Assembly (NCBI GenBank): GCA_036745245.1
Contig: DAIOGN010000013.1
Coordinates: 1-37,066, forward strand
Origin: DAIOGN01 sp036745245
Lineage (GTDB): Bacteria > Zixibacteria > MSB-5A5 > JAUVRN01
Direction: 5' to 3'
DNA: 37,066 bases
Part shown: piece after piece, positions 8,072-16,732 of the stretch
Layout of the letters: the number at the start of each line of letters is the position of its first letter
How positions within the stretch are numbered: the stretch's first letter is position 1
Position numbers and translations under genes: made by a program
Notes under the pieces: model-generated
What the model was told of the DNA's origin: nothing
What the model saw: only the letters and a program-made list of their open reading frames with translations
Database searches by the model: none

Positions 8072-9763
8072 CTAACCCTTCTCCTTGTACTTGGCGGCGT
8101 CGATCGTGCCCGCCAGGGTCTGTTCCTCCACCTCCACGTGCGTGGAGACCCGCATCTCCTTGAGCCAGTCCTCCAGGGCCGTCTGGCGCAACTCCGAGCG
8201 CATCTTGTTGAGAATGCGGTCCTGCACCTCTTCGAAGGTCTTGGTTTCGGCGTCCTGTTTGCGGATCACCTCGATGACCGACCATTGCGCGCCCGTCTGA
8301 GTGGCGTGGTACACGGGTCCGCCCACCTGGCCCTGGTCCATCTTCTGTGCCGCGTCGAACAGATTGGGGTACTCGAAGCGACGGAACACACCCAGATCAC
8401 CCTGCTTCGCCCGCATCCCCGGCCGCTCGGTGACCTGCGCGCAGACGTCGGCGAACCGGGCGCCGCGGCGCACGCGTTCGATGATCTTTTCGGCCTCCTC
8501 GCGCGTGGCCACGAGAGCCTCGCGCAGGTGCACCTGCGGAGGGGTGGAGAACTCTTCGGGGTGTTCGTCGTAGTAGGCGCGCAGTTTCTCGGAGGTGACG
8601 TCGACGGGCCGGTTGGTCAGATCGCTGCGCATCTTGTCGGCCATGAGCGTCTCGCGGAACTGGCGAAGAGCCGTCTGGTAGGGGTCGGACAGGTCGATGC
8701 GGAGCCGCCGCGCCTCACGCTCCAGCACCTGCGTATAGATCATCTGGAACATGAACTCCTTCGTCGCCGTGGTGTCGTAGAACGAGGGCCGGTTCATGGG
8801 AGGCACGGAATTCGCCTGACGGATGAAGTCGCCGGTGAGGAGGGCCGTGTCGAGATACCTCACGATGGGGCGAATCTGGAGTTTCACGTTGAGGGCGTTC
8901 GGATCGAGCTGGGACTTGAACTCCAGAGGACCCGTGGTGTCGCGGTAGGTCTCCTGCACCAGGGTCAGCATTTCCATGTCGAGCCGCAGCTCGGCCCTCT
9001 CGCGCACCTCGGTGAGGAACTCGCGCAGCCTCGCCTGCGTCTTCTGCTGGCGGAGCTGCTGCTCGATGCCCGCGCGCACCTGATCAAACGGCTGCCGGTC
9101 CACGGGGCGCCGCTCGAGCAGCTGGATGATATGGTAGCCGAACTCGGTTTTCACCGGCTGGGAGATCTGGTTGGGCTCAAGCGAGAAAGCCACGTCCTGG
9201 AAGGCGGGGACCATGATGCCCCAGCGGAACCAGGACAGGTCGCCGGCGTTGCTCTGGGCCGATGGATCGGTGGAGCGGGTCTTGGCCAGTTCTGCGAAGT
9301 CGGCCCCCCCGTCCAGCTCGGCTTTTACGGCAACGGCCTCCGCCTCCGAGGCCAGGAGAATGTGGCGCGCGTGAACCTCCTCACCCAGGTTTTCATACCA
9401 GGCGTTGGCGTCGGCCTCGGTGACCTGCACCACATCTGCGATCTCCTGCTTGTAGAGCTGATCCAGGAGGAACTTGCCCTGCTGCTGCTCGATCAGACGC
9501 TGGATTTCGTCGTCCTTGTCGAGCCCCTGTTTGTAGGCGCCGATGACGAGGAGCTTCTGATCGATCAACTCGTCCAGAAACGAGCGCCGCTGCTCCAGTT
9601 CGACTTCGTAGCTGGCAAAGGTCTGGGCGCGGTTTTGAAACCCCTCCTCGAACTCCGCCTTCGAAATGGTGTGATCGCCCACCGTGGCCACTCGGTCTTC
9701 CGAGGACTTGCTGCACCCGGCCAGGGCCGTGCCCAGCAGTATCGAAACCAGTAGTTTTCGCAT
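8072..9763 (-). CDS. Parvulin-type peptidyl-prolyl isomerase lipoprotein (PrsA/PpiD-like)
   Basis: A 563-residue lipoprotein. The start at 9763 gives a typical lipoprotein signal (MRKLLVSILLGTALAGC, lipid Cys at 17) with GGGAG just upstream. A SurA/PrsA-type helical N-region is followed by a first parvulin domain (VHARHILLA, AQSNAGDLSWFRWGIMVP, TEFGYHIIQLLERRPV). A helical middle leads to a second, more divergent parvulin domain (PPQVHLREALVATREEAEKI, KQGDLGVFRRF). It probably assists folding of exported proteins at the membrane surface. It sits 78 bases after mfd and immediately before the SurA-like gene, so two PPIases are made together. The second domain may be non-catalytic; that is inference. 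Confidence 0.88.
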   Translation of the reverse strand: MRKLLVSILLGTALAGCSKSSEDRVATVGDHTISKAEFEEGFQNRAQTFASYEVELEQRRSFLDELIDQKLLVIGAYKQGLDKDDEIQRLIEQQQGKFLLDQLYKQEIADVVQVTEADANAWYENLGEEVHARHILLASEAEAVAVKAELDGGADFAELAKTRSTDPSAQSNAGDLSWFRWGIMVPAFQDVAFSLEPNQISQPVKTEFGYHIIQLLERRPVDRQPFDQVRAGIEQQLRQQKTQARLREFLTEVRERAELRLDMEMLTLVQETYRDTTGPLEFKSQLDPNALNVKLQIRPIVRYLDTALLTGDFIRQANSVPPMNRPSFYDTTATKEFMFQMIYTQVLEREARRLRIDLSDPYQTALRQFRETLMADKMRSDLTNRPVDVTSEKLRAYYDEHPEEFSTPPQVHLREALVATREEAEKIIERVRRGARFADVCAQVTERPGMRAKQGDLGVFRRFEYPNLFDAAQKMDQGQVGGPVYHATQTGAQWSVIEVIRKQDAETKTFEEVQDRILNKMRSELRQTALEDWLKEMRVSTHVEVEEQTLAGTIDAAKYKEKG

Positions 9764-9841
9764 TCGAAACTCCCACACATTGAACTTGAGGGACCCTGTC
9801 GGAGCCTGAGCCCCTGTGGCTTTTCTTCGCAAGAGGGCCAA

Positions 9842-12800
9842 TTATGAGGGATTCCAGAACCCCTGCAAGAGCTTTCTGAAACGTGCTACGGGCTGGTGTT
9901 CGCCCCATTCCAGGTTCATGACAAGGGTCTTACCCCAGGTGTACCGATGTGGTTCGGACAGGCCCGCCGCGAGTCGTTCCAGAAGCTTCCGGTCGGGGGA
10001 CGCGCCCTGCGCCCACTCCCACCTCGAATTCGCCCCTCGAAGTGTCACCCTGGCCACGCCCAGCCGTCCCCAGAGCAGGCGGCAGACGGCGGCGTCGAAG
10101 AGATCCGCTGCGGCTTCGGGCAGCTCCCCGAAGCGATCCTGCACTTCGCCGCGCAGCGCCTCCACGGCCTCTGGCGTGGCGGCATCCGACAAGCGCTGGT
10201 AGAGTTCGACGCGCAGGAAACTCTGCGGCACGAACTCCGGCGGCAACAGGAGAGAACGGGTGGTGTCGAACTGCACGTCGGGCAGCACGGGACGCGCGCC
10301 CCCCCGCACTTCGGCCACGGCGTCTTCCACGAGCCGAGTATAGAGGTCGTACCCCACCGCCTCGATGAACCCGTGCTGCTGCGCGCCGAGAAGATTCCCG
10401 GCGCCGCGGATCTCGAGATCGCGCATCGCCAGGTGAAATCCCGACCCGAGATCCGAGTGCTGCTCGATGGCGGCGAGACGCCGCCTGGCCTGCGGCGTGA
10501 GCCCGCCCCCGGGGGGAACGAGCAGGTAGGCATGCGCCTGCCGCGCCGAGCGGCCCACGCGCCCGCGCAGTTGATACAGTTGCGCCAGCCCGAAGGTGTG
10601 CGCGCGGTGAATGAGGATGGTGTTCGAGAGCGGGATGTCGAGACCCGACTCGATGATCGCCGTGGACAGAAGCACCTGGTGCTTCCGGTGGGAGAACTCG
10701 AGCATCACGCGCTCCAGATCCGACTCCTTCATCTGCCCGTGGGCCACCACGATGTCGACGTGCGGCACCAGCCCCTTGACGTACCGGTACATGGACCCGA
10801 TGGATTGCACGCGGTTGTGCACCATGAACACCTGGCCGCCCCGGTCGAGCTCACGCTCGATGGCACCGCGGATGACGTCATCGGAGAACGGCACCACCTC
10901 CGTGTGCACGGGCTGCCGGCCTGCGGGCGGCGTGCTGATCACCGACAGGTCACGCGCGCCGAGAAGCGACATCTGCAGCGTGCGCGGGATGGGGGTGGCC
11001 GTGAGCGTGAGACAATCCACCAGAGACTTCATCTGCTTGATGCGTTCCTTGTGCCGCACGCCAAACCGGTGCTCCTCGTCCACCACCAGAAGGCCCAGGT
11101 CGCGAAACGTCACATCGCGTGAAAGCAGTCGGTGCGTGCCCACGACCACGTCCACTTTTCCTTCCGCCAGGTCGGCCACCACCTGGGCCTGCTCCGCCTC
11201 CGAGCTGAACCGCGAGAGGCATTCGACGCGCACCGGGAAGGCGGCCAGCCGTTCCGTGAAGGTCTCCAGATGCTGCTGCGCGAGAATTGTGGTGGGCACC
11301 AGCACGGCCACCTGCTTGCCCGCGCTCGTGGCCTTGAGCGCTGCGCGAATCGCCAGCTCGGTCTTGCCGAAGCCCACATCCCCGCACACGAGCCGGTCCA
11401 TGGGCGCGGCCTCCTGCATGTCCTGTTTGATCGCGGCCAGAGCCGTCTTCTGGTCGAACGTCTCCTCATACGGAAACGTCTCTTCCAGCTGCGCCATCCA
11501 GGTGTCGTCGGCGCCGAAGGCGTACCCGGGACGCGCTTTGCGCTCAGCGTACAATTGCACGAGTTCACGCGCCATCTCGAGGATCTTCTTCCGCGCGCGC
11601 GATTTCAGCTTCTCCCACGCCCCCGACCCGAGCTTAGCGAGGGCCGGATCGCCTCCCGCGCCGGAAAACTTTCGCACACGATTGAACGCCTCGATGGGCA
11701 CGTACACGCGGTCGTCGTCTGCGTAGCGCAGTTCGAGTGAGTCCACGATGCGGTCGGCCACCGTAAGCCGCACCAGGCCCCGGTAGCGGCCCACGCCGTA
11801 GTCGGCATGGATCACAAAGTCGCCCGGCCGCAGCGCCGTGTACGATGACAGAGCCACACCCTCGCGGAAACGGCGCGAGACCTTGGGGCGCGGCGGACGA
11901 GCGAACAGCTCGTGCTCGGTGAGACAGAGCAGGCCCAGGTCGGGGGCCAGGAACCCTTCCACGAGGGCGCCGCGACAGAGCGACAGGTCGGCGGGTTCGT
12001 TCAACAGTTCGAACAGGCGCTCGAGCTGACCCAACGACGTTCCCCACAGAAAGGCCGCGCCCGCGCGATCGATCTGTTGTCGCGCCAGGGGCAGGTTGCC
12101 GTGCACCGCCGGATGTGGCTTCATCCCGAAGGACACCTGAGCGCGGCCCAGAGACAGATCGTCCACGCGGCGATAGGCTCGCCACTGCTCCGACAAGGGC
12201 GCCGCGTTCACCAGCACACGGTCGGGTCCGGGAAGTTCCTCCACATAGGAGTGCGCGCGCAGATACGCCGACTGAAGCTCGGCCCGGAAACGGGCCTCCC
12301 GTTCGCTGCACGTGTCGGCTTCGCCGATCCACAGCACGCAATCGTCGGGCAGGTAGGCGGCCACCGACGAAGCGCACACTTCGAGAACGCTCCAGAGCCA
12401 TTCCAGGCCGGGCGGCGGGGCCGCCGGATCCCGGTGCAGATCCAGGTGGTCCTTCGAACGGTCGGACAACGTGGAGGCCCAGATTTCGAGTTCCGCGGCC
12501 TCGGCCAGGCTCTCGCGCAGAGGCCACAGTTGAGCGGAAGCGAGCGTTCCCGTGCTCTTCTGCGTGCCCACCTCGAAGCGGCGCAAGGACGTGAGTTCCT
12601 CGCCCCAGAACTCCAGCCGCAGGGGCACATCCAGGCTGGTGGTGAACAGGTCGATGACGCCACCGCGCACGGCGTACTGGCCCACTTCCTCCACCACGTC
12701 GCTGCGGAGGTACCCGTACGAGTGCAGGAGCCGGAGCACCTGTTCACGGGTGGGGCCGCCCTCCGAAAGCAGAAGAGTGCGTGACGTCAGGTCGGCCGGA

Positions 12801-13258
12801 GGCAGTGTGGAATCGAACCAGGCTTCAATCGACGTCAGAAGCACGCACCCGGATGTGGCTCCGCCCTGAAGCCGTACCAGCGTGGCCAGCCGCTCAGCGG
12901 TCCGCTCCGCGGACGGCACGGTCCAATGGTACGGCCTCACGTCGCGCGGCGGCAGGCACAGCAGACCTTCGCCCAAGAGCGTAGTCAACTCCGTGCGCGC
13001 GGTTTCGAACGCGTCGCCGTCGGGCGCCACCCACACGACCAGCCGGCCCGCCGTCTCCGCCAGCGCGGCTACGGCCGCAGACCGGCCCGCGCCGTGCAAT
13101 CCCGACACGGTGCAAAGACCTGGCTCCTTGAGCCGCTCGCAGAGCGATAGCACGCCCGGCGATTGGGCCAGGCGTTCGAGGAGACGCTTTGCAGCCTGCG
13201 GCGGTTCGAGAATCCTGGTGACGGCGACGTTCAACGAGACCCTTTCGCTCACAAACAC
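9842..13258 (-). CDS. mfd: Transcription-repair coupling factor Mfd
   Basis: A 1138-residue protein, normal for Mfd. It has UvrB-homology regions at the N-terminus (YAVRGGVIDLFTTSLDVPLRLEFWGEE), an RNA polymerase-interacting CarD-like domain (LRPGDFVIHADYGVGRYRGL) and a superfamily 2 translocase core. The core carries the Walker A motif (CGDVGFGKTELAIRAA), the DEEH box (VVDEEHRFGVRHKERIK), LTATPIPRTLQMS and motif VI (LYQLRGRVGRS). A TRCF C-terminal domain completes it. Mfd removes stalled RNA polymerase at lesions and recruits UvrA. The start is a GTG at 13258. A GC-rich hairpin (13264-13290) lies directly upstream. It heads the run of folding genes and hflX on the minus strand. Confidence 0.97.
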   Translation of the reverse strand: MFVSERVSLNVAVTRILEPPQAAKRLLERLAQSPGVLSLCERLKEPGLCTVSGLHGAGRSAAVAALAETAGRLVVWVAPDGDAFETARTELTTLLGEGLLCLPPRDVRPYHWTVPSAERTAERLATLVRLQGGATSGCVLLTSIEAWFDSTLPPADLTSRTLLLSEGGPTREQVLRLLHSYGYLRSDVVEEVGQYAVRGGVIDLFTTSLDVPLRLEFWGEELTSLRRFEVGTQKSTGTLASAQLWPLRESLAEAAELEIWASTLSDRSKDHLDLHRDPAAPPPGLEWLWSVLEVCASSVAAYLPDDCVLWIGEADTCSEREARFRAELQSAYLRAHSYVEELPGPDRVLVNAAPLSEQWRAYRRVDDLSLGRAQVSFGMKPHPAVHGNLPLARQQIDRAGAAFLWGTSLGQLERLFELLNEPADLSLCRGALVEGFLAPDLGLLCLTEHELFARPPRPKVSRRFREGVALSSYTALRPGDFVIHADYGVGRYRGLVRLTVADRIVDSLELRYADDDRVYVPIEAFNRVRKFSGAGGDPALAKLGSGAWEKLKSRARKKILEMARELVQLYAERKARPGYAFGADDTWMAQLEETFPYEETFDQKTALAAIKQDMQEAAPMDRLVCGDVGFGKTELAIRAALKATSAGKQVAVLVPTTILAQQHLETFTERLAAFPVRVECLSRFSSEAEQAQVVADLAEGKVDVVVGTHRLLSRDVTFRDLGLLVVDEEHRFGVRHKERIKQMKSLVDCLTLTATPIPRTLQMSLLGARDLSVISTPPAGRQPVHTEVVPFSDDVIRGAIERELDRGGQVFMVHNRVQSIGSMYRYVKGLVPHVDIVVAHGQMKESDLERVMLEFSHRKHQVLLSTAIIESGLDIPLSNTILIHRAHTFGLAQLYQLRGRVGRSARQAHAYLLVPPGGGLTPQARRRLAAIEQHSDLGSGFHLAMRDLEIRGAGNLLGAQQHGFIEAVGYDLYTRLVEDAVAEVRGGARPVLPDVQFDTTRSLLLPPEFVPQSFLRVELYQRLSDAATPEAVEALRGEVQDRFGELPEAAADLFDAAVCRLLWGRLGVARVTLRGANSRWEWAQGASPDRKLLERLAAGLSEPHRYTWGKTLVMNLEWGEHQPVARFRKLLQGFWNPS

Positions 13259-13263
13259 GATTA

Positions 13264-13290
13264 CCCCGCGGCCGGACGGTCCGGGCGGGG
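13264..13290 (-). other. GC-rich hairpin in the mfd leader
   Basis: CCCCGC (13264-13269) pairs with GCGGGG (13285-13290), and inside them CCGGA pairs with TCCGG around a 3-base loop, with two unpaired G residues. It ends only a few bases before the mfd GTG and has no T-tract. It could influence ribosome access; this is inference. Confidence 0.35.
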
Positions 13291-13331
13291 TGTTGACGCG
13301 TACGAAATCCTGCGCCGAGTCAGATGGAAAC

Positions 13332-13496
13332 TAGTGTCGTGTCCCAGAGATAACTTGCATACGTCTCGTGAGGCATCGCGGGGTCTGACGAGGCGTGACG
13401 ACGAAGCGTATCCAGGAGATACGGTGAGGAGTCACAACGAAGTCAGGCCCCGCGAGGGCCACGAGAAATTCAAGGAATCTCTGGGACACGACACTA
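13332..13496. mobile_element. MITE-like element with 20-bp perfect terminal inverted repeats
   Basis: The left end TAGTGTCGTGTCCCAGAGAT (13332-13351) is repeated exactly, inverted, at 13477-13496. The inverted similarity continues imperfectly through nearly the whole 165 bp (for example GCATCGCGGGGTCTGAC on the left against the complement of GTCAGGCCCCGCGAGGGCC on the right), so the element can fold into one long imperfect hairpin. It is too short for a transposase and carries no convincing gene. It lies between speB and mfd. The terminal TA may reflect the target site. It looks like a non-autonomous transposable element or a REP-like palindromic unit; the family is not identified. Confidence 0.7.
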
Positions 13497-14387
13497 ACGC
13501 CGGTCCTCGGCCCGAACGGAGCGTCGGCCCCGCTCGATGTAGCCGATGATCTTGTACACCAGCCGGGCCGCGATGAAATCCGATGCGTGCAGCCCCGCGC
13601 ACGGGGCCAGCTCCACCACATCGGCGGCCACGACGTTTCTGCGAAGCGTGACGCGCCGCAGAAGCGATAGCACTTCTTCCCACGAGAGCCCCCCGGGCTC
13701 CGGCGTGCCCACGCACGGCACAAGCGACGGGTCGAAGCCGTCGAGATCGATCGTGACGTATACGTCGGGCGAGAGCAGGTCGATGGCGTTCTGGATCCAC
13801 TGCCCTTCCGGATCGCGCTGGTGTGAGTAGAACAGATGACAACCGTCGGTGCTCTTCGCGTACTCATGCTCGGCGGTCGAGAGATTGCGAATGCCCACGC
13901 CCACCGTACACGCCACCGTGTCCCGTACGCGGCGCATGGCCGCGGCGTGGGAGTAGCGGTGACCCTGGTAGCCGTCGCGCAGGTCGGCATGCGCGTCGAT
14001 CTGAAGCACCGAGAGATCGGGATAGCGTTTCTGATAGGCGCGCACCGGACCCGCCGTGATCGAATGCTCGCCCCCCAGTGTGATCACCGTGCGCCCCGCC
14101 GAAACGTGGGGCGCCAGGTGGGATTCGAGCCGTGTCACCACCGACTCCGGGCCCTCCCCCTCCACGGGCAGCGGGTCCAGCGTGCCCACGCCGGCGTGGT
14201 AGGGTTCACACTCGAGCTCTTCGTCGAACAATTCAACTTCGGCCGAGGCTGCGAGGATGGCTTCGGGGCCGCGCGCGCAACCGCGACCATAGGTTACGGT
14301 CTGTTCGCAGGGAACGGGCAGAATCTGGTAGGGCGCCTCGGGAGTGGCCCCGTCTGCGGCGCCGATCGCGAGGAAGGGTCGAACCAA
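13494..14387 (-). CDS. speB: Agmatinase (agmatine ureohydrolase)
   Basis: A 297-residue ureohydrolase that hydrolyses agmatine to putrescine and urea. The binuclear manganese ligands are all present: H108 (GGEHS), D131/H133/D135 (DAHAD) and D214/D216 (DLDGFD). The substrate loop YSHAAAMRR and GTPEPGG are also typical. The gene starts 7 bases after the arginine decarboxylase stop, so the two form an operon for arginine to putrescine. The stop codon TAG (13496-13494) lies inside the outer edge of the inverted-repeat element, so the last codons adjoin the insertion point. The C-terminus may have been trimmed slightly, but all catalytic motifs are intact. Arginase or formiminoglutamase are alternatives, made unlikely by the neighbour. 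Confidence 0.9.
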   Translation of the reverse strand: MVRPFLAIGAADGATPEAPYQILPVPCEQTVTYGRGCARGPEAILAASAEVELFDEELECEPYHAGVGTLDPLPVEGEGPESVVTRLESHLAPHVSAGRTVITLGGEHSITAGPVRAYQKRYPDLSVLQIDAHADLRDGYQGHRYSHAAAMRRVRDTVACTVGVGIRNLSTAEHEYAKSTDGCHLFYSHQRDPEGQWIQNAIDLLSPDVYVTIDLDGFDPSLVPCVGTPEPGGLSWEEVLSLLRRVTLRRNVVAADVVELAPCAGLHASDFIAARLVYKIIGYIERGRRSVRAEDRR

Positions 14388-14394
14388 CGGGCCG

Positions 14395-14943
14395 CTATTC
14401 TGGCAGGAGCACGGCGATGGCCACGGCGGTGGTCCACAGGCCGTCTTTGTGCCCCTCGGCCGACTGGGTAATGTTGGTGGTGCGCACGATCTTGCCGGAG
14501 ATCTTCCACGTCTCCTTTTTCTCGTTGTAACTCTTGTCTACATCGAAGTCGATGCCCAGCGTGGTGGCCAGCATCTGGGCCGCCAGGTCTTCGGCGTAGT
14601 CGCCCGCCACCTGGCCCTTGATGCCGTAGGCGTGATGTTCCGAGAGGTAGCCGTACTGCTCCTTGTCGTTGGGGATGGCCACGCCAATGGAGGAGGAGAT
14701 CAGGCGGTTGGGCTCATTGGTGGCCTGGCGCGCGATCACGGCGAAGACGATCTGACCGGGAGAAATCTGTCTCAGGCCCATGCGCCGCGACACGATGCGG
14801 CACCCGGGCGGAAAGATGCTGGACACGCTCACCAGATTGAACTCGGCCACTCCCGCATCGCGCAGGGCCAGCTCGAAACTGGCGAGTTGTTCCTTGTGAC
14901 GGCCCACGCCGCGCGTGAGAAACATAGACCGCGGAACGAACAT
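14395..14943 (-). CDS. pdaD: Pyruvoyl-dependent arginine decarboxylase
   Basis: A 182-residue proenzyme of the PvlArgDC family, which makes agmatine from arginine using a pyruvoyl group formed by self-cleavage. The cleavage site is visible as LVSVSSIFPPGC, with the serine pair S41-S42; S42 should become the pyruvoyl residue. The C-terminal block KISGKIVRTTNITQSAEG and LWTTAVAIAVLLPE is characteristic. Length fits the family. The start ATG at 14943 has GGGGAG about 8 bases upstream and a good promoter before it. It heads the polyamine operon with agmatinase, giving a PLP-independent route to putrescine. Confidence 0.93.
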   Translation of the reverse strand: MFVPRSMFLTRGVGRHKEQLASFELALRDAGVAEFNLVSVSSIFPPGCRIVSRRMGLRQISPGQIVFAVIARQATNEPNRLISSSIGVAIPNDKEQYGYLSEHHAYGIKGQVAGDYAEDLAAQMLATTLGIDFDVDKSYNEKKETWKISGKIVRTTNITQSAEGHKDGLWTTAVAIAVLLPE

Positions 14944-14982
14944 GGTGAACTCTCCCCTGGGTAAACACCGATTAAGCGCCGC

Positions 14983-15011
14983 AGTTTAGGGACCTCGGGG
15001 GTACGTGGCAA
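14983..15011 (-). promoter_or_regulatory. Predicted promoter of the pdaD-speB operon
   Basis: On the minus strand, TTGCCA (15011-15006) and TAAACT (14988-14983) are separated by exactly 17 bases, with the -10 about 40 bases before the pdaD ATG. It is divergent from the promoter of the hydrolase gene. Confidence 0.6.
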
Positions 15012-15024
15012 GGCAATTGGTCGC

Positions 15025-15052
15025 TTGCTTTCGCGAGGACGCGGCCTAAGCT
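15025..15052 (+). promoter_or_regulatory. Predicted promoter of the dienelactone hydrolase-mutM genes
   Basis: TTGCTT (15025-15030), a 16-base spacer and TAAGCT (15047-15052) lie about 60 bases upstream of the ATG at 15115. The two divergent promoters of this intergenic region do not overlap. Confidence 0.45.
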
Positions 15053-15114
15053 TCACCACACGTGGCGGGCACCAAAGACCGGAACACCGCGCCCGCCGGG
15101 AAGGAAATTCGATC

Positions 15115-15909
15115 ATGATTCGCAGGGTTCTCAATGTGCTCGGGCTGGGCGGGGCGCTTCTGGTGCAGCCGGTCTGTCTCCCTTCCGCGTCCGCCTCCGA
15201 GGCCGACGCCCCTGCCCTCGTGGCGGACACCGTGCACTACCAGAGCGGCGCCGACACCGTAGGTGCCGTGTTCTTCCATCGTGCCGGCGACTCGTCGGCC
15301 CCGGGCATCGTGGTCATTCACGAGTGGTGGGGCATGGACGATTGGATCCTGGAGAGCGGCCGTCGCATCGCGGAGCGTGGTTACGCCGTCCTCGTGCTCG
15401 ATCTGTACCGCGGCCACGTGGCCAAAACGGCCGATGAAGCGCACGAACTGATGCGCGGACTGCCGGAGGATCGGGCCGCCCGGGATCTGAAGAGTGCGGT
15501 GGCCTGGCTGCGAGCGCAGCCCGGAGTCGATCCGGACCAGGTCGGCACCATCGGCTGGTGCATGGGCGGCGGCTACTCGCTTCAGGCGGCCCTTCTGGTG
15601 CCCGACCTCACCTCCTGCGTGATCTGCTACGGTCGCCTCGTGGCGGATGACTCCACTCTTGCGCCCCTGTCGGCGGAGGTGTTCGGAATCTTCGGCGCCG
15701 AAGATCGGGGCATCCCCGCCGCTTCCGTCACCGATTTCGAGGCACGGGCCCACAAACTGGGCAAGAAGGTGACGATGGAAGTGTACGACGGTGTGGGCCA
15801 TGCGTTCATGAACTCCGGTAACGAGAGGTACTCCGAAGAGGCCGCGGAACGCGCCTGGACGCAGATCAACGAGTTTCTCGACCGCACGCTCAAACCGTCC
15901 GGGAAGTGA
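15115..15909 (+). CDS. Exported dienelactone hydrolase family protein
   Basis: A 264-residue alpha/beta hydrolase with an N-terminal signal peptide (about 1-28; VLGLGGALLVQPVCLPSASAS). The catalytic triad of the dienelactone hydrolase family is visible: nucleophile C149 in GWCMGGG, D197 in GAEDRG and H229 in GVGHAF. VVIHEWWGMDDWI and ARDLKSAVAWLRA are also typical. Family members hydrolyse dienelactone and a range of small esters; the true substrate here is unknown. The start at 15115 is supported by GGAAGGA upstream. mutM starts two bases after its stop, suggesting co-transcription without an obvious functional link. Confidence 0.85.
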   Translation: MIRRVLNVLGLGGALLVQPVCLPSASASEADAPALVADTVHYQSGADTVGAVFFHRAGDSSAPGIVVIHEWWGMDDWILESGRRIAERGYAVLVLDLYRGHVAKTADEAHELMRGLPEDRAARDLKSAVAWLRAQPGVDPDQVGTIGWCMGGGYSLQAALLVPDLTSCVICYGRLVADDSTLAPLSAEVFGIFGAEDRGIPAASVTDFEARAHKLGKKVTMEVYDGVGHAFMNSGNERYSEEAAERAWTQINEFLDRTLKPSGK

Positions 15910-15910
15910 C

Positions 15911-16732
15911 GTGCCAGAGCTGCCGGAGGTCGAAACCGTGGTGCGCGGCCTTCGCGAGGCGCTCGTGGATCGTCGTTTCCTCGCACCGCAGGTCTGGCGC
16001 CCCGAGGTGATCGAGTCGGATCTCCGGGAGTTTGAGTCGCGCGCCGCCTTTCACACGGTGAACGACGTCACGCGACGCGGTAAATGGATCCTTGTTCGTC
16101 TCGACTCGGGCGACACCGTCATGGCTCACCTCCGCATGACGGGCCGGTTCAGCGTGGTGGATGCAGACGCGCCTCGGGGCCGCCACGATCACCTGCAATG
16201 GCCGTTGGCCGGAGAGGGGCGCGCGCTTCGCTATACGGACATCCGCCGCTTCGGACGCTTTCGCCTCCTGGCCACCGACCAGGTGGAACCGTACCTCGCC
16301 CAACGCGGCTTCGGTCCCGAACCGTTTGCCGTGACGGGCGAGGAATTCGCGCGCAGGCTGGGTCACGGTGAGCGCCCCGTGAAATCGGCCCTGCTCGACC
16401 AGCGCGTCGTGTCGGGCATCGGCAATATCTACGCCGACGAGATCCTCTTTGCGGCGCGCATTCATCCGCGCACGCCGGTACGCCGTCTGTCGGGGGCAAG
16501 GCGCGAGCGCCTGCATGCCTGCATGCAGACGTTGCTGGCTCGCGCCATCGACGCCCGCGGCACCACCCTGTCCAACTTCGCGGCCCTGGACGGCCGAGCG
16601 GGTGAGTTCGCGGCGCAGCTCTCCGTGTTTCGCCGCACGGGCCTCCCCTGCCCGGAGTGCGGACACGCCGTGTCCCGGGTAAAGCTCTCAGGGCGCTCCA
16701 CGCATTTCTGCGGGCGCTGTCAAAAGCGCTGA
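15911..16732 (+). CDS. mutM: Formamidopyrimidine-DNA glycosylase (Fpg/MutM)
   Basis: A 273-residue bifunctional DNA glycosylase/AP lyase that removes 8-oxoguanine and ring-opened purines. The invariant start (M)PELPEVETVVRGL supplies the catalytic N-terminal Pro and Glu. RRGKWILVRL has the conserved Lys, QRVVSGIGNIYADEILFAARIHP is the helix-two-turn-helix, and the C-terminal zinc finger is CPECGHAVSRV ... FCGRCQKR. The start codon is GTG at 15911, fixed by the mature N-terminus. It follows the hydrolase gene with one base between stop and start. Confidence 0.97.
   Translation: MPELPEVETVVRGLREALVDRRFLAPQVWRPEVIESDLREFESRAAFHTVNDVTRRGKWILVRLDSGDTVMAHLRMTGRFSVVDADAPRGRHDHLQWPLAGEGRALRYTDIRRFGRFRLLATDQVEPYLAQRGFGPEPFAVTGEEFARRLGHGERPVKSALLDQRVVSGIGNIYADEILFAARIHPRTPVRRLSGARRERLHACMQTLLARAIDARGTTLSNFAALDGRAGEFAAQLSVFRRTGLPCPECGHAVSRVKLSGRSTHFCGRCQKR

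Noticed and set aside
8138..9754. Long open frame (over 500 codons) on the plus strand opposite the parvulin lipoprotein
   Set aside because: It mirrors the opposite-strand gene in a high-GC region, has no recognisable family, and the minus-strand protein shows a signal peptide, lipobox and parvulin domains.
13333..13494. Open reading through the inverted-repeat element as an extension of a protein
   Set aside because: The frame exists only because the element is GC-rich and palindromic; it has no start signal and the same strand already has speB ending at its edge.
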